Source of the DNA: Ochromonas danica
Lineage: Eukaryota; Sar; Chrysophyceae; Chromulinales; Chromulinaceae
Reading direction: 5' to 3'
DNA length: 64,000 bases
Assembly (NCBI GenBank): GCA_015146655.1
Contig: VKHL01000003.1
Coordinates: 186,001-250,000 of the forward strand
Below are positions 1 to 12,411 of this stretch, piece after piece. The number at the start of each line of letters is the position of its first letter. Positions within the stretch are counted from its first letter, which is position 1. The translations under genes were made by a program, and so were the position numbers. The notes under the pieces are model-generated. The model was not told where the DNA came from. It searched no databases and was given only the letters and a program-made list of their open reading frames with translations.

Positions 1-1226
1 TAATCCAACACAGTCAAGGCATCATTGATTGGGGCAGGAGAAGGAGTGGTTGCAATGGTTGAAACAACAGAAGAAGAAGAGAGTTCAGTGGGAGAAGAAG
101 GTGAATGCAGCTTGCGTGGACTTGTTGATAAAGAAGGAAGATGGTGTGCAGAGAGAGGTGTACGGTAACAAGCCTTAAGCTGTCTAGCAGAGATATATCC
201 TCTGCCTTCACTATCCATGCGATCAAAGACAGCTCGTACCAATCGCTTACGACTTAATTCCATGTTACGCTAGACACAATAACAAACACAAAGTTAGACA
301 AAACAGCTTGTCGCACACATACACCCAAACACCCAAACACACACACACAAATAGAACACACATACAACAAACGCACACACACACACTGTCACTCTCTCGC
401 TTACCTTGAGATGATTGAGAAAGCTCTTGGCATTGACCATATCATTCTCTGGTCCAGAATTACGATCACAATAGAGATCATTACCAAAGTTATTCTCACT
501 ACTATTATTAGCATTACTACGAGTCTCACTTAGAGAACCAATCTCATCTAATAAAGCAGCAAAGTCAACTTGTCGGACTTTTCTTCCTGTACGTGGAAGA
601 ATCTGTTCCATCATATCAGCTTTTAATACCAGACCTTCACCATCTAGAGAAGGTAATCTCATAACAGCACGATAGTAACGTAATCCAAGATATTCATTAC
701 TACCACATAATGCTTGTCGAATAGTCAAGAGGGTATTCTGACTATTAGGAGATAACACATTATAAGGTGGTACTTTATAAAGCATCATAGCAAATTCTTT
801 ACAATCAATATGACCAATCATATCATCATCATAACGATTAAATAATTCTTCTGCTTCATTTTGTAAAGTAACAATATTAAATTGAATTAAAAATTCCAAA
901 AAATCAGGGAAATTAATATAACCATGATTATTCTTATCATGAAATCGTAAGAGATGAAACATATGTCTTAATTTACCATATTCAGCAGCAAATCCACATT
1001 TAATTTCTGCTTTAGCAAGAATGGTAGATTCCAATGTATCGATCTTCTCTTTCATAAGTTGTTGAGAGGATTTTAATTGAGAAGGAGAAGTGGGAATGGA
1101 TAAAAATGGATTAGAAGTGATTTTATCCGCTGGAGAACGAGGTGCTCCTATTTGATCTAATTGATCTTCTAACATCATCTTCTTGGTGCGATGATGCATT
1201 ACGAGGGGAGTCATCTTACTGGACAT
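1..1226 (-). CDS. EF-hand calcium-binding protein (3' end beyond the window)
   Basis: Two exons are visible: 405-1226 (first, from the ATG at 1226) and 1-269, joined across an intron at 270-404 with a GTAAG donor and a TAG acceptor; the reading frame stays open to the window edge, so the C-terminus is missing. Three EF-hand-like loops can be seen: DKNNHGYINFPD near residue 98, DDDMIGHIDCKE near residue 134, and DSEGRGYISARQ in the second exon. The first two form a pair, the third starts a possible second pair. The rest is helical, with a Ser/Asn-rich linker before the splice site. A calcium-binding regulatory role is inferred from the loops. The architecture is like calcyphosin or flagellar EF-hand proteins, but no family can be fixed. 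The intron is rich in CACA runs. Confidence 0.75.
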
Positions 1227-1514
1227 GATGATGACCAGGAGATGAAAAGAGATTAATAGAGAGAGAAATTAAAAGAGGAAGGGGAAAAGCAATTCAAGCA
1301 ATCAAATCAAGTCAAGAGAGAAATATTTCAAGTCAAAGGTGAGGATTGCTTTCTCTCAATCAAGTCTAGACCAGATTGATTGGATTCTGATTGTGTTTGT
1401 TGTTGTTCTTGTCGTATGCAGCCTGTGCAGAGTGAGTCAAACACAGCACAGGGGCAGGGCAGGCAATCCTCCCTTGACACACAGACACGCCACATGGAAT
1501 TGGGTGGAGTGACC

Positions 1515-1550
1515 GTGGAATGAAATGGAATGGAATGGTAATGGAATGGA
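1515..1550. repeat. Imperfect TGGAA pentamer repeat
   Basis: About seven imperfect tandem copies of TGGAA/TGGTA lie upstream of the EF-hand gene. It is a simple sequence repeat with no evident function. Confidence 0.7.
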
Positions 1551-2154
1551 CATCTCCCAATCTGTTTTGTTAATTGAACTGACTGAATCCATCACAAGCA
1601 TGTATTTAAGGCAAAAAGAGAGAAACTAACACAACTAATAGTGAATTGATTGACTAGACTTTGCAATGCTAATTCAAGCTGATTATACCTGGTCTGAGAT
1701 AGACGTGAAAGATAGGAATGAAGACATCATTATATTTGATTCTTTGTTTCATCCTCATCCTGGGAGCGTACTGCCTTGCTACTGAATCGCTGCTATCCAC
1801 CGTACTGAGGGCCTGACCTACTTCACAAAGTGGGGAGTCCACTTTGGGTCTGGCCAACCGTTTGCGAGTATCATGCTATCAATATGTGAATAGCTAACTA
1901 AGCACAAGTATGAAGATGTGCGTCTGATTTCGTTTGGGAGAAGAATGGAGGTTCCTATGGCCATTACCTGACCCCACAGACGCAGCCCAGTATATCCTGT
2001 TATGCGCTCCATAAACAAAATGCCAAGATCAACTATGAAAACATATTTGCTCTCTTCCAGCTATCTGACATGCCTACGGTTTGTTTTATTACTGGGAAGC
2101 TACATCAACCTTCTAATTGGCGTAATCCCCATGAGTATGCTGGATGTTTGGTGT

Positions 2155-2295
2155 TCAATTTCAACAGAAATGAACATGATGAACTTGGATTTACTGGTTC
2201 CTGTTAAATCTGACTTCGAAGGTTCGAAATCTCGAAGCAGATTTAACAGGAACCTCCAAATCCAAGTTCATCGTGTTCATTTCTTTCGAGATTGA
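2155..2295. repeat. Long near-perfect inverted repeat (hairpin)
   Basis: The arms 2155-2212 and 2238-2295 are 58 bp each. The inner 46 bp (2167-2212 against 2238-2283) differ at only 4 positions; the outer 12 bp are looser. The 25-bp loop is itself AT/TCGAA-rich and partly palindromic. No flanking target-site duplication is evident. It could be a fold-back transposable element or the stem of a structured transcript. No coding gene explains it. Confidence 0.85.
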
Positions 2296-2843
2296 GTTGG
2301 GGTTGGCGGTCTGTAACAAAGCGCAGAATTGGCGCTTTCTTGAGGTCTGGTGATTATGCTTGTTGTTGGAAGCGGTTTCTATGATATTCGCCACGTGTGC
2401 GTATCGGTTGTTGTATATAACCTCTTCGCCACACTGTTTAAGTCTGGTTATGATGATTGACGGTGGATTGTAAATGACATAATTTGAATTCAATTATAGC
2501 CTCTTCTGCTGGGAAGCTGTTGGGTGAACCTTTTGATCAGAGAATTCCAAATTCTGGAAATTCTCTCTATCCAACTCGTAGATTATGAGATTAAAGTGCA
2601 AAAATAGTCCTTTCTTGATGGGAAGGGAAGAACGCGCACACAGCACACAGTGCACAGCACACACAGCCTTCCCCTTCCCCTTGCCTTCATCATCTGCTGC
2701 TGTTGCTGGGCCAGATCATCCAACTTCCATCTCAAACACAAACACAGGCAAAGACCTAGTCTATACTTGTACCTCTTCCTTCCTCCTATATCTCCTATCC
2801 TTCTTCATTCTTCAAAGCTTTAGGAAGTCAAGTCATTGATTGA

Positions 2844-4806
2844 TTGAGAGAGATGATATTAACAACCTATCTAATTCTACTCTCTTTGCAATTACTATGG
2901 ACAACAAATGGATTTCATTCTAAATGGGTTGCTCTTCATCCTTCTCTTGCAAAGGATATGACACGTCTTTCATTTCGACTAACACATTCTACAAGTAATA
3001 TTAATGGAAATGATAATCTGAAGATGGCACTCATTGCTTCTTCTAGTGCAATCTCTCCACGTGTCCAGAAGATTAAAGACATTTCCCTTCAAAAGGAAAT
3101 TCTTAAAGACATTACAGCTTCAGAATTTGCTTTACGTGTTGAAGTAAAACATACACAACAAAATGAAACAGCTATTGACTATGAGAAGTTAATTGCTAAA
3201 ATGGACTATAACATTGCCTTATTGCAAAGGAAAGCGATTAAGAGTGAAGGTGCTGATAAGCTATTAGAACGAATTGTGAAAATCAAAGAAGACTTAATTT
3301 TGGCTGCAAATAATTTACCAACGAAGCATTTAGATACCCAAGATAGTCGTGAGGATGAAGCACAACATAAAAATGAAGAAACACAACGCAGTTCTCTTAA
3401 CATTAAACCTAATTTAAGAATTTTGTTAAGGGAAGATGGGACAGTCGATTGGGATGGTGCAATTGCTTCAGGTAAAGAGGTTGCTAAGTTTGGATCAGAG
3501 TTATGGGAACGTTTAAATGGTAAGGAGGAAGGGACTCCTAGTCTTCAAGACTTGCTCAGTCCTGCTCAGGCCAAGGTACCAACCAGTCCAGAGATTACTC
3601 GCTTGACAGAAGTAGTGAGTTCCATCCAAGGTGAACTGGCACAAGTAACACGCTCCATCGAAGATATTCGTGCTAAATTACGTCAAGCTCGTCGTGAAGG
3701 TCGAGTTCTTTCAGCGGAACAAATGTCTCGCTTACGAGAATTAGATCTCCAAGTGAAAGAATTAGAGAAGAAGCATAAGTTATTCTCTGTCAATTTAGAT
3801 CTAGAGAAGATCTGTGCATACCTACAACAAGAATTAGAGACCTCTGTAGATCCTTCGGATCAGCGCATGTTAGTAGCTGAGGTAGCGTTGATTGACAAAC
3901 AGTTGATGACTATGATGGCAGGCATCTCTGTTGGCTTTGTCTATGATATCAACGCAATCTCTTCTGCACAAGAGGCTGCCTCCAGTTTAGCACCTTCTGC
4001 GAAGGATTTGTCTAATGACACGCTTGATAACCTTATCTCTTTGATAGATGATGATGAGTTGAACTTGGTGAGTAATGAAGTGACTGACCTCAAGGGTCGT
4101 TTGGGCTTGGACACTCAACTTGCACGCGCTATGGATTGGGGAAGTTTGGGCAAGGTGACCACGGAAACACTCTCCAAAATCAAGTAAGATTTCTTGATCT
4201 TGCTGAGTTGATTGTTAATCTTATTCATCATTTCGACCTGTGGTTTATGCTTTAGTGCTGGATTGGCCTTCTTTGGAGAAGGTTTCAAGATTATGGTAGC
4301 TGATTTACAATATGCCTGGAAGCTTATGTTAAAAGCTTCTCAAGGTTATATTCTCAAGCCTCGTGAAGTAAATTCACTTCGTCGCTCTGGTCGTGATCTA
4401 CTCATGTTGATTCCTTTTACCATCATTCTCATCATCCCTCTCACCCCTGTGGGCCATGTTTTGGTGTTTGGCTTTATTCAGGTAGATTCAAAATATCCTA
4501 TTCTTATGTCTATGAGTTGATCATAACTGGTATTTGCTTCATGACGGTATGGTATTCTCTTAGAGATTCTTCCCTGAGTTCTTCCCTTCTTGCTTCTCCG
4601 AGAAGCGTCTCAATCTGCGCAAACTCTTCTCCGAGGTGGAACGCAAGAAAGATGAAGACATTCTCATTGGTCCTGATGGTATAGAATGGACAGAGCGTAT
4701 TGCTCAGATAGGAAAGAGTGACAGCCTCAACCTACTCGCTTGGTTGAGTAACATCACCAAGCCGAAGAATAACAGCGATAACAACTCAGGCAATAGCTCC
4801 CCATGA
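2844..4806 (+). CDS. LETM1-domain membrane protein
   Basis: Exons 2844-4183, 4256-4481 and 4564-4806 give 602 residues. Introns are 72 and 82 bp with clear GT-AG ends. The C-terminal third matches the LETM1 core: the GEGFKIMVADLQYAWKLMLK helix, a basic segment (LKPREVNSLRRSGRD), the hydrophobic segment LLMLIPFTIILIIPLTPVGH, then RFFPEFFPSCFSEKR. LETM1 proteins act in the inner mitochondrial membrane in cation/proton exchange and translation-related roles. The N-terminus is a hydrophobic signal-like segment ending Asn-Gly-Phe and followed by a Ser/Thr/His-rich stretch, which hints at plastid rather than mitochondrial targeting (inference). Residues about 230-330 are predicted coiled coil by eye. 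A second in-frame Met at 2853 is an alternative start. No EF-hands are seen. Confidence 0.8.
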
Positions 4807-4914
4807 AACACTTTTGTGTAAAGAACTAATTACACCATCTATTACCACTTTAATACATACACGAGTTTATTTACATAAGCAGTTCAGTTCAGTTCAGTAC
4901 GATCACCAATCAAA

Positions 4915-7900
4915 CTATCGCTGCAGACTAGGTAATTTCAAGACTTCCTTGTTGTTAGCAGCTTGTGCTGCTGCAGCAGTAGTAGTAGTAGTTGATGATG
5001 ATGTTGCAGCAGATGAATCTGCATGATGGTGATGCTTTGTTCCAGCTTTTCCTTTATCTTTCATTAATCGCTGGTATTGAGGAAGAATCTCTTTCATATA
5101 GTTCTGATAAGCTTTTAATTCTTCTTCTAAAGTAATTTGTCGACTTGCTAATTGTGCAGCACGTTGTTCAGATTGTTCTAATTGTGCTTTTAAAGCAGGA
5201 TTATCAGATGATTTTTCAACAATTTTCTCAACATAGACAATTTGTGGTTGTTGCGATTCAGGAGCACCAACACCAACACCAACACCGCCAGCAGCAAGAG
5301 AACGATCACGAATACTTTGACTACGTCGTGTGGAAGATGGTGGTGGTGACATAGCTGTCTTACCCCCTACAAAGGAGTTCATATTTAATGCTGGCATGGA
5401 CAATTCACCTAATGACGACATTATTCCAGCAGGTGGTATAGCTGGAGGTGTTGTAATATTACTTAATCTCTTCTCAGCTAATAGAATCTCCTTTTCTCGT
5501 TCTCTATTTCGACTTGATAATAACTGCTTCTTAAGATCTTGAATCTCATTCGTTAGATTTTGATAGACTATATTAAATTGTTTCTCTAACGCAGCATTAC
5601 TAACCTCACCATTCCCTCCTATCCCACCATTACCATTACCATTACCACCAGATTGACGTGATGGATTTAATAATTGCTTAATTTGAATTCTTAAATCCAC
5701 ATTTTCTTGCATACTTTGTGCTAATTTAGCTTCTGCTTGTTTTAAATGTCTTTGAAAAGTTGCAATGACAGCAGCTGTACGTTCTTTCATTTCCACTTCT
5801 TGATGATCTACAGCTTGTCCACCATCTTCTAATACACTATGAGGTAGTTTTTCTAACTCATTTAATTGATTTTCACTTGTTTCCAACTATAATATTAGAG
5901 AAATTACAATATGTTAGTTAATAATATGTTAATATCATGTCAATTATCATGTGTAGTTATTAACAATATGTTAATATCATGTTAAATATCATGTGTGATT
6001 AATAATACAAGTACGTTAATATTATGTAAGTAATGATGTTGTTGATAATGATGATAACTTACCAAGGAACGAGAAAAGTTACATTCTTCTGTTAATGAAT
6101 TTTCTAATAATCTTTCAATACGTGCAATAAGACGACCACTTTCATTATCTTGATATCGCCCATCATTTAATGCTATTAACATATCTTCTAATCCATCAAT
6201 TAATATTTTATAATTATCATATAAATTACGATATGCTAGAATAGCTTCTTGACGACTTGTTAATGCTTGTTTTAATTCATTTTCTAATATACTCTCACGT
6301 GAACGATAAGTATCTAATAATGATTGTAAATCACTTTCACCAAAGAGACTATCTCCTAATAGTTCATCATCACTTATTATTCCTTTACCTTTACTATTAC
6401 TATTACCATTACGAGGTGATAAAGGAGTATTTAAATCACGTACAGAAGAAAATCCACGTTCTAATAAATCACGATAACGTTTACGTAATTGTCGTACTTC
6501 TTCTGTTATAGTATCACGTTCTTTCTTCATTGATAATAGATCATCTTCTAAACGATAAATACGCTTTTTATATTGATTTTCTTCACGTTGCCATTGTTTC
6601 TCTTTATTGATATCAATAACAGAACGAAATGCTTCAATAGCATGACCACTCTTATTACTATTATTGTCTCCATTATTCTGGTTGTTGGGTTGATCTCCAT
6701 TTTCATCTCCTTGTACTTGTTGTGCTGTTGTTTTCTCTGTCATTGTTGTTGTCATTGTTGTTGTTGTTGGTTGTGATTCACGTGGTGATGACAATGTCTC
6801 TTCAATCTGTAAAGAATCAACACCCGTTTGTTTTCTTAATTCCATAATTTCATCATCTTTGATTACTAATTTTTCTAATAGTTTGCGTACTTCTGCTTCT
6901 TGTGTTGCTTGTTGTATTTGAAGACCATCACGTTCTAATATGACCTCTTCAGCTTGACGTTGAATAACTTCTTTTTGATTCACTAATGTTAATAATTCAG
7001 CACCTAATTCAATATTTTTTTCTTTTTGATCTAATAATTCTTGATTTCTTATTGTTAATAATTCTTGTAATTTCTCTTTTTCTTCTATTATATGATGAAT
7101 TTGTTCTTCATCTTTTCGAATTTGTTCTTCATCTTTTTGTATTTGTTCTTGCATATTTGTCATTTCTAATTGAAATGATTGTATACGTGCTTCTGCTTCT
7201 AATAGATTTGTATTTAAATCTAATTTTTCTTTTTCTAATAATTGAATTGTTTCACGATGATGAACTTCTTCTTCTGCTATTTCTCTTGCTAATAATAAAT
7301 TATCTTCTTCCATTTGTGCAAGTTCTTCTGATTGTTTTAATTTTTCTTCTAAAATCGTTTGATATTTTGCTTTTAATAATTCAGATACAGCAAAAATTCG
7401 TTGACGTTCTTCTTCTGCTTGACCTGATCGTCGTATTGCATCAGCTACTTCTTCTTGAAGTTTTTGAATTAAATGAGATTGTTCTTCTTCTCTCTTTGAT
7501 GTCTTTTGATCAAGAGAGGATAAACAATCTTGTGTTTGAATGGCTAATGCACGATATTTAGCAAGTAATCCACGTAATGCTCCTGCAACTTCTCGACCAC
7601 CTAAAGGATAATGCATAGCAACATGAAGACCTGAAAGAAGATCTAAAGTACGTCTTGAGATTTGTGGTTCACCAGGTGCAATCTGTCCTAATGCAACTAC
7701 TAGAGCATTCCCTCCTAATGCCTCACTGAGACAATGTGTTAATTGAGATCCACGGAATGGTGCTAGTTGAGCACGATATGGACTACTTAACTTCTTGACT
7801 ACTTCAGCAAAGGTGAAAAGGGATTTATGAAGATTAGGTCCTGATAGTAATCTTAACTCTTCTGAAGAGCCTGAAGTAGTACTACCAGTACTAGCTAATG

Positions 7901-8699
7901 GATCAATACAAGGTAAATCAACAATCATTAATCGTGAAATACATTCCTGTGTTTGAAAAACTCCACCACTTATACCACCACCACTACCACTACCACCATT
8001 ATGATTTGAATTAATAGGTTCAGTCTGATAGAGTTTGAAATCAAATAAAGCAGCAGAAGTGTCAATACCAGCTCCAACAGGTAAACCATGCATACCACGA
8101 TTTTCACATCCTTCTGCTAATAGACGACGTAGACTAACTTCATCCATGACTGATTCTTTATGTAATCCTTGAATAACAACACCATCTTCTAAAGTATTCA
8201 CTATAGGTAAACCACGATTAGCAGGACGAAGAAGATCACTTATAACTTCATCTTGAAATTCACATGCTGATAGAGTAAGTTGTGCTTTATAAACTGTATT
8301 AGAAAGTATTTGACTACGATCTGATAGAGTGATTAAGATTTCATTAGCAATAAAAGGTAAAAGACATCTTTTCAAAAATTGCCATTTTTTAGTTGATTTA
8401 CTACCAGGTAAGAGAATGACCACATTAGCTGCATCATTAACAAAAGCAGAAATTGGATTTAATGCTATACCTAGATTACTACCAGCACGACTACCAAATG
8501 TTAACTCACAAACTTCTTCATCTGTTAGATTTTTTTCTAAAACTTGTGCAATTTCATATCTTGCTGTAGGTTGACCAGGTTCTAAGATAACAATCGCATT
8601 ACTACCATCTCCTTGAATATCACCTTGTCCAGATGATAATGTATTAGGTAATAGACGACAATAGGTAATGGTTGGAACACCATTAGGAATTTTTGACAT
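4915..8699 (-). CDS. Kinesin-like coiled-coil protein with a degenerate motor domain
   Basis: Exon 1 is 6063-8699 and exon 2 is 4915-5886; the 176-bp intron keeps the frame (Leu-Leu across the junction), giving 1,202 residues. Residues 1 to about 370 follow the kinesin motor plan: the switch II region reads SRLMIVDLPCIDPL where kinesins have LVDLAGSE, then NLHKSLFTFAEVVKKL, FRGSQLTHCLSEALGGNA and VVALGQIAP, matching the NKSL, YRDSKLT and GGN blocks. The P-loop position reads LLPGSKSTKKW instead of GQTGSGKT, so nucleotide binding is probably lost or altered. The remaining residues are a very long Gln/Glu/Lys-rich coiled coil with Asn/Gly-rich breaks. Family knowledge suggests an atypical kinesin such as KIF26/VAB-8-type scaffolds; a relation to cilium proteins such as CCDC78 is possible but not shown. 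It ends 108 bp from the LETM1 gene, tail to tail. Confidence 0.75.
5924..6007. repeat. Two-copy 42-bp tandem repeat in the kinesin-like gene intron
   Basis: Two adjacent AT-rich 42-bp units (5924-5965 and 5966-6007), each containing ATATGTTAATATCATGT and ATCATGTGT. They fill much of the only intron of the kinesin-like gene. Confidence 0.7.
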
Positions 8700-8999
8700 G
8701 ATATTATTATATATATAAATAAATAATAAATATCTTCTTTATCTCCTCCACTTAATAAGTAGTCTAGTCCGCACTAAAGTCACATAATGAATGATTCAAA
8801 CAGTTCCCACAACGAAACCGCTGCCAGGGAGACAGATCTAGCAGGTTGGGTGAGGAGCGGTCTCGGTTCGTCGTCTCGGGTCGAAAACGATACGAGACGA
8901 TACTCCAGATGGCTAGAGTTTGGCATCTGGCCTGCTCTGCGGAGGACCACTCAACGTGGTCGTCACAATTGAAGGACAGAGACCAAACCATACCATACC
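8700..8999. promoter_or_regulatory. 300-bp shared upstream region of two divergent genes
   Basis: The ATGs of the kinesin-like gene (minus) and Utp25 (plus) lie back to back 300 bp apart, so this interval must contain both promoters and 5' leaders. Next to the kinesin-like gene it is AT-rich (8701-8730, TATATATAAATAAATAATAAA). No specific factor site is assigned. Confidence 0.5.
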
Positions 9000-11900
9000 A
9001 TGGCCTTCAAGAAGAAGAAGGACAAGAAGTCCAAGAAGAAGCGTAGTAAGAAAGGTGATGAATGGACTCATGAAGGTGGTGTTCGTCTTGATTCAGAAGG
9101 TAATGATCATCAAGAAATAAAGAAACGATTTACTACTCAAGCACGTGATGAACAATTTCGACGTGGACGACTTAAACAACAAGAAAGAAAGAGAAAGTTA
9201 GAGTCTGTACAGAAGATGTCAAAGAAGTTACGATTCTCTGACATCCTCAAGGAGGAGGGGCAGGTAGAGGAAGAGGTAGAAGAAGAAGAGGTAGTGGCGG
9301 TAGCTAAGCGACTGCCTAGACTGCCTAATGATGTCCCCATAGTAGACAGACTACAGTATATGGTGAGTAAGACCATGTCAAGCAAAGTCTCTTCTAAGAA
9401 AGCCTCCAAGAAGGAGCAGGAGGAGGAGGAAGAAGACGAGGTAGTACCCGATGATGATGATGACGATGATCACTCTGCATCACAGTCCATAGAGGAGGAG
9501 GAGGTGAATAAGCTGAGCTTCACTCCTTTATCCACCTCAGCAGCGCAAGAAGTGACTGACTTCGAAGTGGTAGACAGCTATGACAGTGACCAGGAAAGTG
9601 TGGTAGTAGACACTACCTCGACCACTACTGTGACCACTACTACCAACCCTGTCTATTCATGGTACTTCGATCATGACCATGACTATACAAAACCTTATAC
9701 ACCTATCAAAGGAACAGAACCTGTCTCTTTGTTCTCTGGTAGCATGACCAAGACCTTCCATCCAGACCTTCCCACTCTACCTCTTACCTCTTCTACTATG
9801 AACACCTTACAACAGATCCCAGGCCTTTATAAGCTATGGAAGAGTCGTAATCCAACTACACCTCTTAGTTCTTATAGTCAATGGCTTCTACCTAAGTTAT
9901 TGACTATGGCAGATTGTTTCATTGAAGGTCGTGATTGTAAGAATGATGCTGCCTTGTTAGAGACCTTTCTTATGCATACACTCTTCCATGTTGTCAAGAG
10001 TAGGTGAGTTGTTCTACACACTAACACACATGTTCTTAACATGTTACCTTCTCTGTTCTGGTCCCTTTGTGTGTTATGGCTGTGTATTGTAATATACCGT
10101 ATGTATTGTATATGCTACACCCACTTTATGTAGTGTTGTATATACTATACTGCATGTTGTATTGTATGTTATATATGCTGCACTATACTGTATGTTTTGT
10201 TGTATTGTTTGTATATACCATACTGTATATGTTGTATGTGCTATACTGTATGTATTGTATATGCTATACTGTATGTAGTATTGTATTGCACAGTATATAC
10301 TATATTGTATGTAGTGTTGTATATGCTATACTATACTGTATCAACATCCCTGCCACCATTACTAGGCGTCACAGAGTTTTATATTCCGTCTCTGTAGCAC
10401 ATTCCTGTGTGGCAAAGATCAAATCGGTTGGTATTCTGCAAAGAATACCTTCCTCTGACCTTCTTCACGCTGTTAATCCATTATATGGACTAACTCTCCA
10501 TAGAGTCATTTGTTAACTCAAGGAGGTAGCGGAGGAGAAGGTTATATTATACTGTATATATCATAACCTTGTATAGCATAACCTGTCTCTCTTTACATGT
10601 TGAATAACATTGGTATGCTCACTTATGTATTGTCTTGCTTGTCAATTAGAGCTAAAGTGATGAAACATAATCAACGTCTCAAACGAAAGCAACAAGAGGT
10701 TAAGCTTCAAGCTGCTAACAATGAAGCCAATGGTACATCAACAACAACAAGGAAAAGCCAACGCAAAGCAGCATTAACAAAGACTACTGCAGAAGAAGAA
10801 CGAGATGATAGCAAACAGAACAACAATCAGCAGGAAGAAGGCAGTTTGCGTGATCAAGGATTCACACGTCCTCGTCTACTCATCTTAGTTCCTTTCCGAT
10901 CCTCAGCAAAGAAGATTGTTAAGACCTTGATGAATATCCTAGGAGATCAAACCTCTGTGGCAGGATTAGATCGTCTAGAGGAAGAGTTTGCTGATCCTGA
11001 TCCAGACAGTGACAATGATGATGATGTTAATGGTGGTGGTAGATTGTCAGCTAAACAGAAAGAACGTCGAAAGCGATCAGGAGGACCAACAGACAAACCA
11101 TGGGACTGGCAACAAACCTTCCAAGGTAATGTTGATGATGACTTCAAGATAGGTATTCAAGTCAATCCTGGACATGGTAAAGGTTCAGGTCCTGCTAAAG
11201 GATGTTATCTACGACTCTTCTCTGACTTCTATATCTCTGATATTATTATTGCTTCTCCTCTTGGATTGAAGCTTGTCATTGACAAGACAGTAGAAGAAGA
11301 TGATGGTAGTAGTAATAAGAAACAAAAGAAATCACGTGGTAGTGGTGGACCTACTGCTGACTTCCTTTCTTCCATTGAACAAGTTATTATACATCAAGCT
11401 GATGTTCTCTATATGCAGAATTGGGAACATGTTGATTATATCTTATCTCTAACAAATCAAATTCCAAGTGAAGCAAGACCTGAGACAGATTATAGTCGAT
11501 TAAGAAACTATTTCTTGGAGAAGCAAGGTAGTCGTCATCGACAAATCTTATTATCTTCTTTCTTTGCTCATCCTGAATTACTTTCTTTCTTCCGTCGTTA
11601 TGGACAAAGTCTCTCTGGTAATATTCGTGTACGAAAACAATGGGAAAGTGAGGAAATGTTAGGACGTGTAGCAGTACAAGCTAAACAAGTCTTCCAATTG
11701 CTGTCAGTGCCTACAGCTGGACTTGCTGCCTATGAAGAACAAAAGTTTCGATTCTTTATTGATAATGTCTTGACTCCTTTGTTAAAGAAGAAGCAAAAGC
11801 ATACTATGATCGTAACTCCATCTTATTTGGATTATGTTCGTATTCGTAATTATCTTATCCAAGCAGAAGCAAGTTGTGTCTATGTCTGTGAATATAGTCG

Positions 11901-12341
11901 AGAGAGTGAGATATCTCGTGGTAGATCATGGTTTTATCATGGAGTTAAAGATCTCATGCTCTATTCAGGAAGAATGCACTTTTTCAGGTTAGCATTACAT
12001 TAGATTGTATGAGTGATTATTGTTATGTTGTAGTCTGATTATGTTGTATTGTTTGTTGTTGTTTTAGACGTTTTCGTATGCGAGGAGTGAAAAGCATTGT
12101 CTTCTACTCATTACCAGAGTATCCACATTTCTACCCTGAGTTAGTGAATAGTATGTCCGTTGCTAAGAGTCAAGATGAAGTGGAAGATGTTGAAGGACTT
12201 CTAACGAACAATTCAGATGACATGTTATCATCATTAGTACTCACTTCAAAGCTAGAAAAGTTGGCATTAGAGAGAGTGATTGGTGAGAAGCGATGTGATC
12301 ATATGCTCTCCTCAGCCAAGTCGACCTTTGTCTTCTTCTAA
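9000..12341 (+). CDS. UTP25: U3 snoRNA-associated protein 25 (Utp25/DIEXF)
   Basis: Exons 9000-10003, 10650-11987 and 12068-12341 give 871 residues. Utp25 is a nucleolar protein of the small-subunit processome, needed for 18S rRNA processing; it looks like a DEAD-box helicase without a working ATPase site. Diagnostic blocks: HVVKSRAKVMKHN across the first splice site, RPRLLILVPFRSSAKKIVKT, the DDDFKIGIQVNPGHGK stretch, YLRLFSDFYISDIIIASPLGL, IEQVIIHQADVLYMQNWEHV, SFFRRYGQSLSGNIRV, HTMIVTPSYLDYVRIRNYL and, in exon 3, RRFRMRGVKSIVFYSLPEYP. The N-terminal 230 residues are Lys-rich then acidic, as expected for the family. The first intron is unusually long for this window (646 bp) and filled with an AT-rich repeat; the second is 80 bp. 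Confidence 0.92.
10070..10345. repeat. Degenerate AT-rich tandem repeat inside Utp25 intron 1
   Basis: Many imperfect copies of TGTATATGCTATACTGTATG and TAGTATTGTATTG variants occupy this stretch. Period is about 20-45 bp and irregular. It explains the length of the intron; the open frames through it are low-complexity artefacts. Confidence 0.75.
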
Positions 12342-12411
12342 AGAGATGTCATCTATAGTGAACTGCTCAAACACTATTGTAAACTATGTTAATAGAGATT
12401 CATGCTTTAGC

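Larger units (their letters stand above)
1227..2843. other. Intergenic region with no supported gene
   Basis: This 1.6 kb stretch separates the divergently transcribed EF-hand and LETM1-domain genes and should hold both promoters. Open frames here are short, lack conserved motifs and do not splice into anything recognisable. It holds a small TGGAA-type repeat (1515-1550) and a strong hairpin (2155-2295), listed separately. Confidence 0.6.

Noticed and set aside
6986-7561. 191-codon Leu/Ile-rich open frame on the plus strand
   Set aside because: It is the complement of the Gln/Glu/Lys-rich coiled coil of the kinesin-like gene; hydrophobic low-complexity artefact.
10067-10516. 149-codon Tyr/Cys/Leu-rich open frame
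   Set aside because: It lies in the AT-rich repeat of Utp25 intron 1; conserved Utp25 sequence joins cleanly across the intron.
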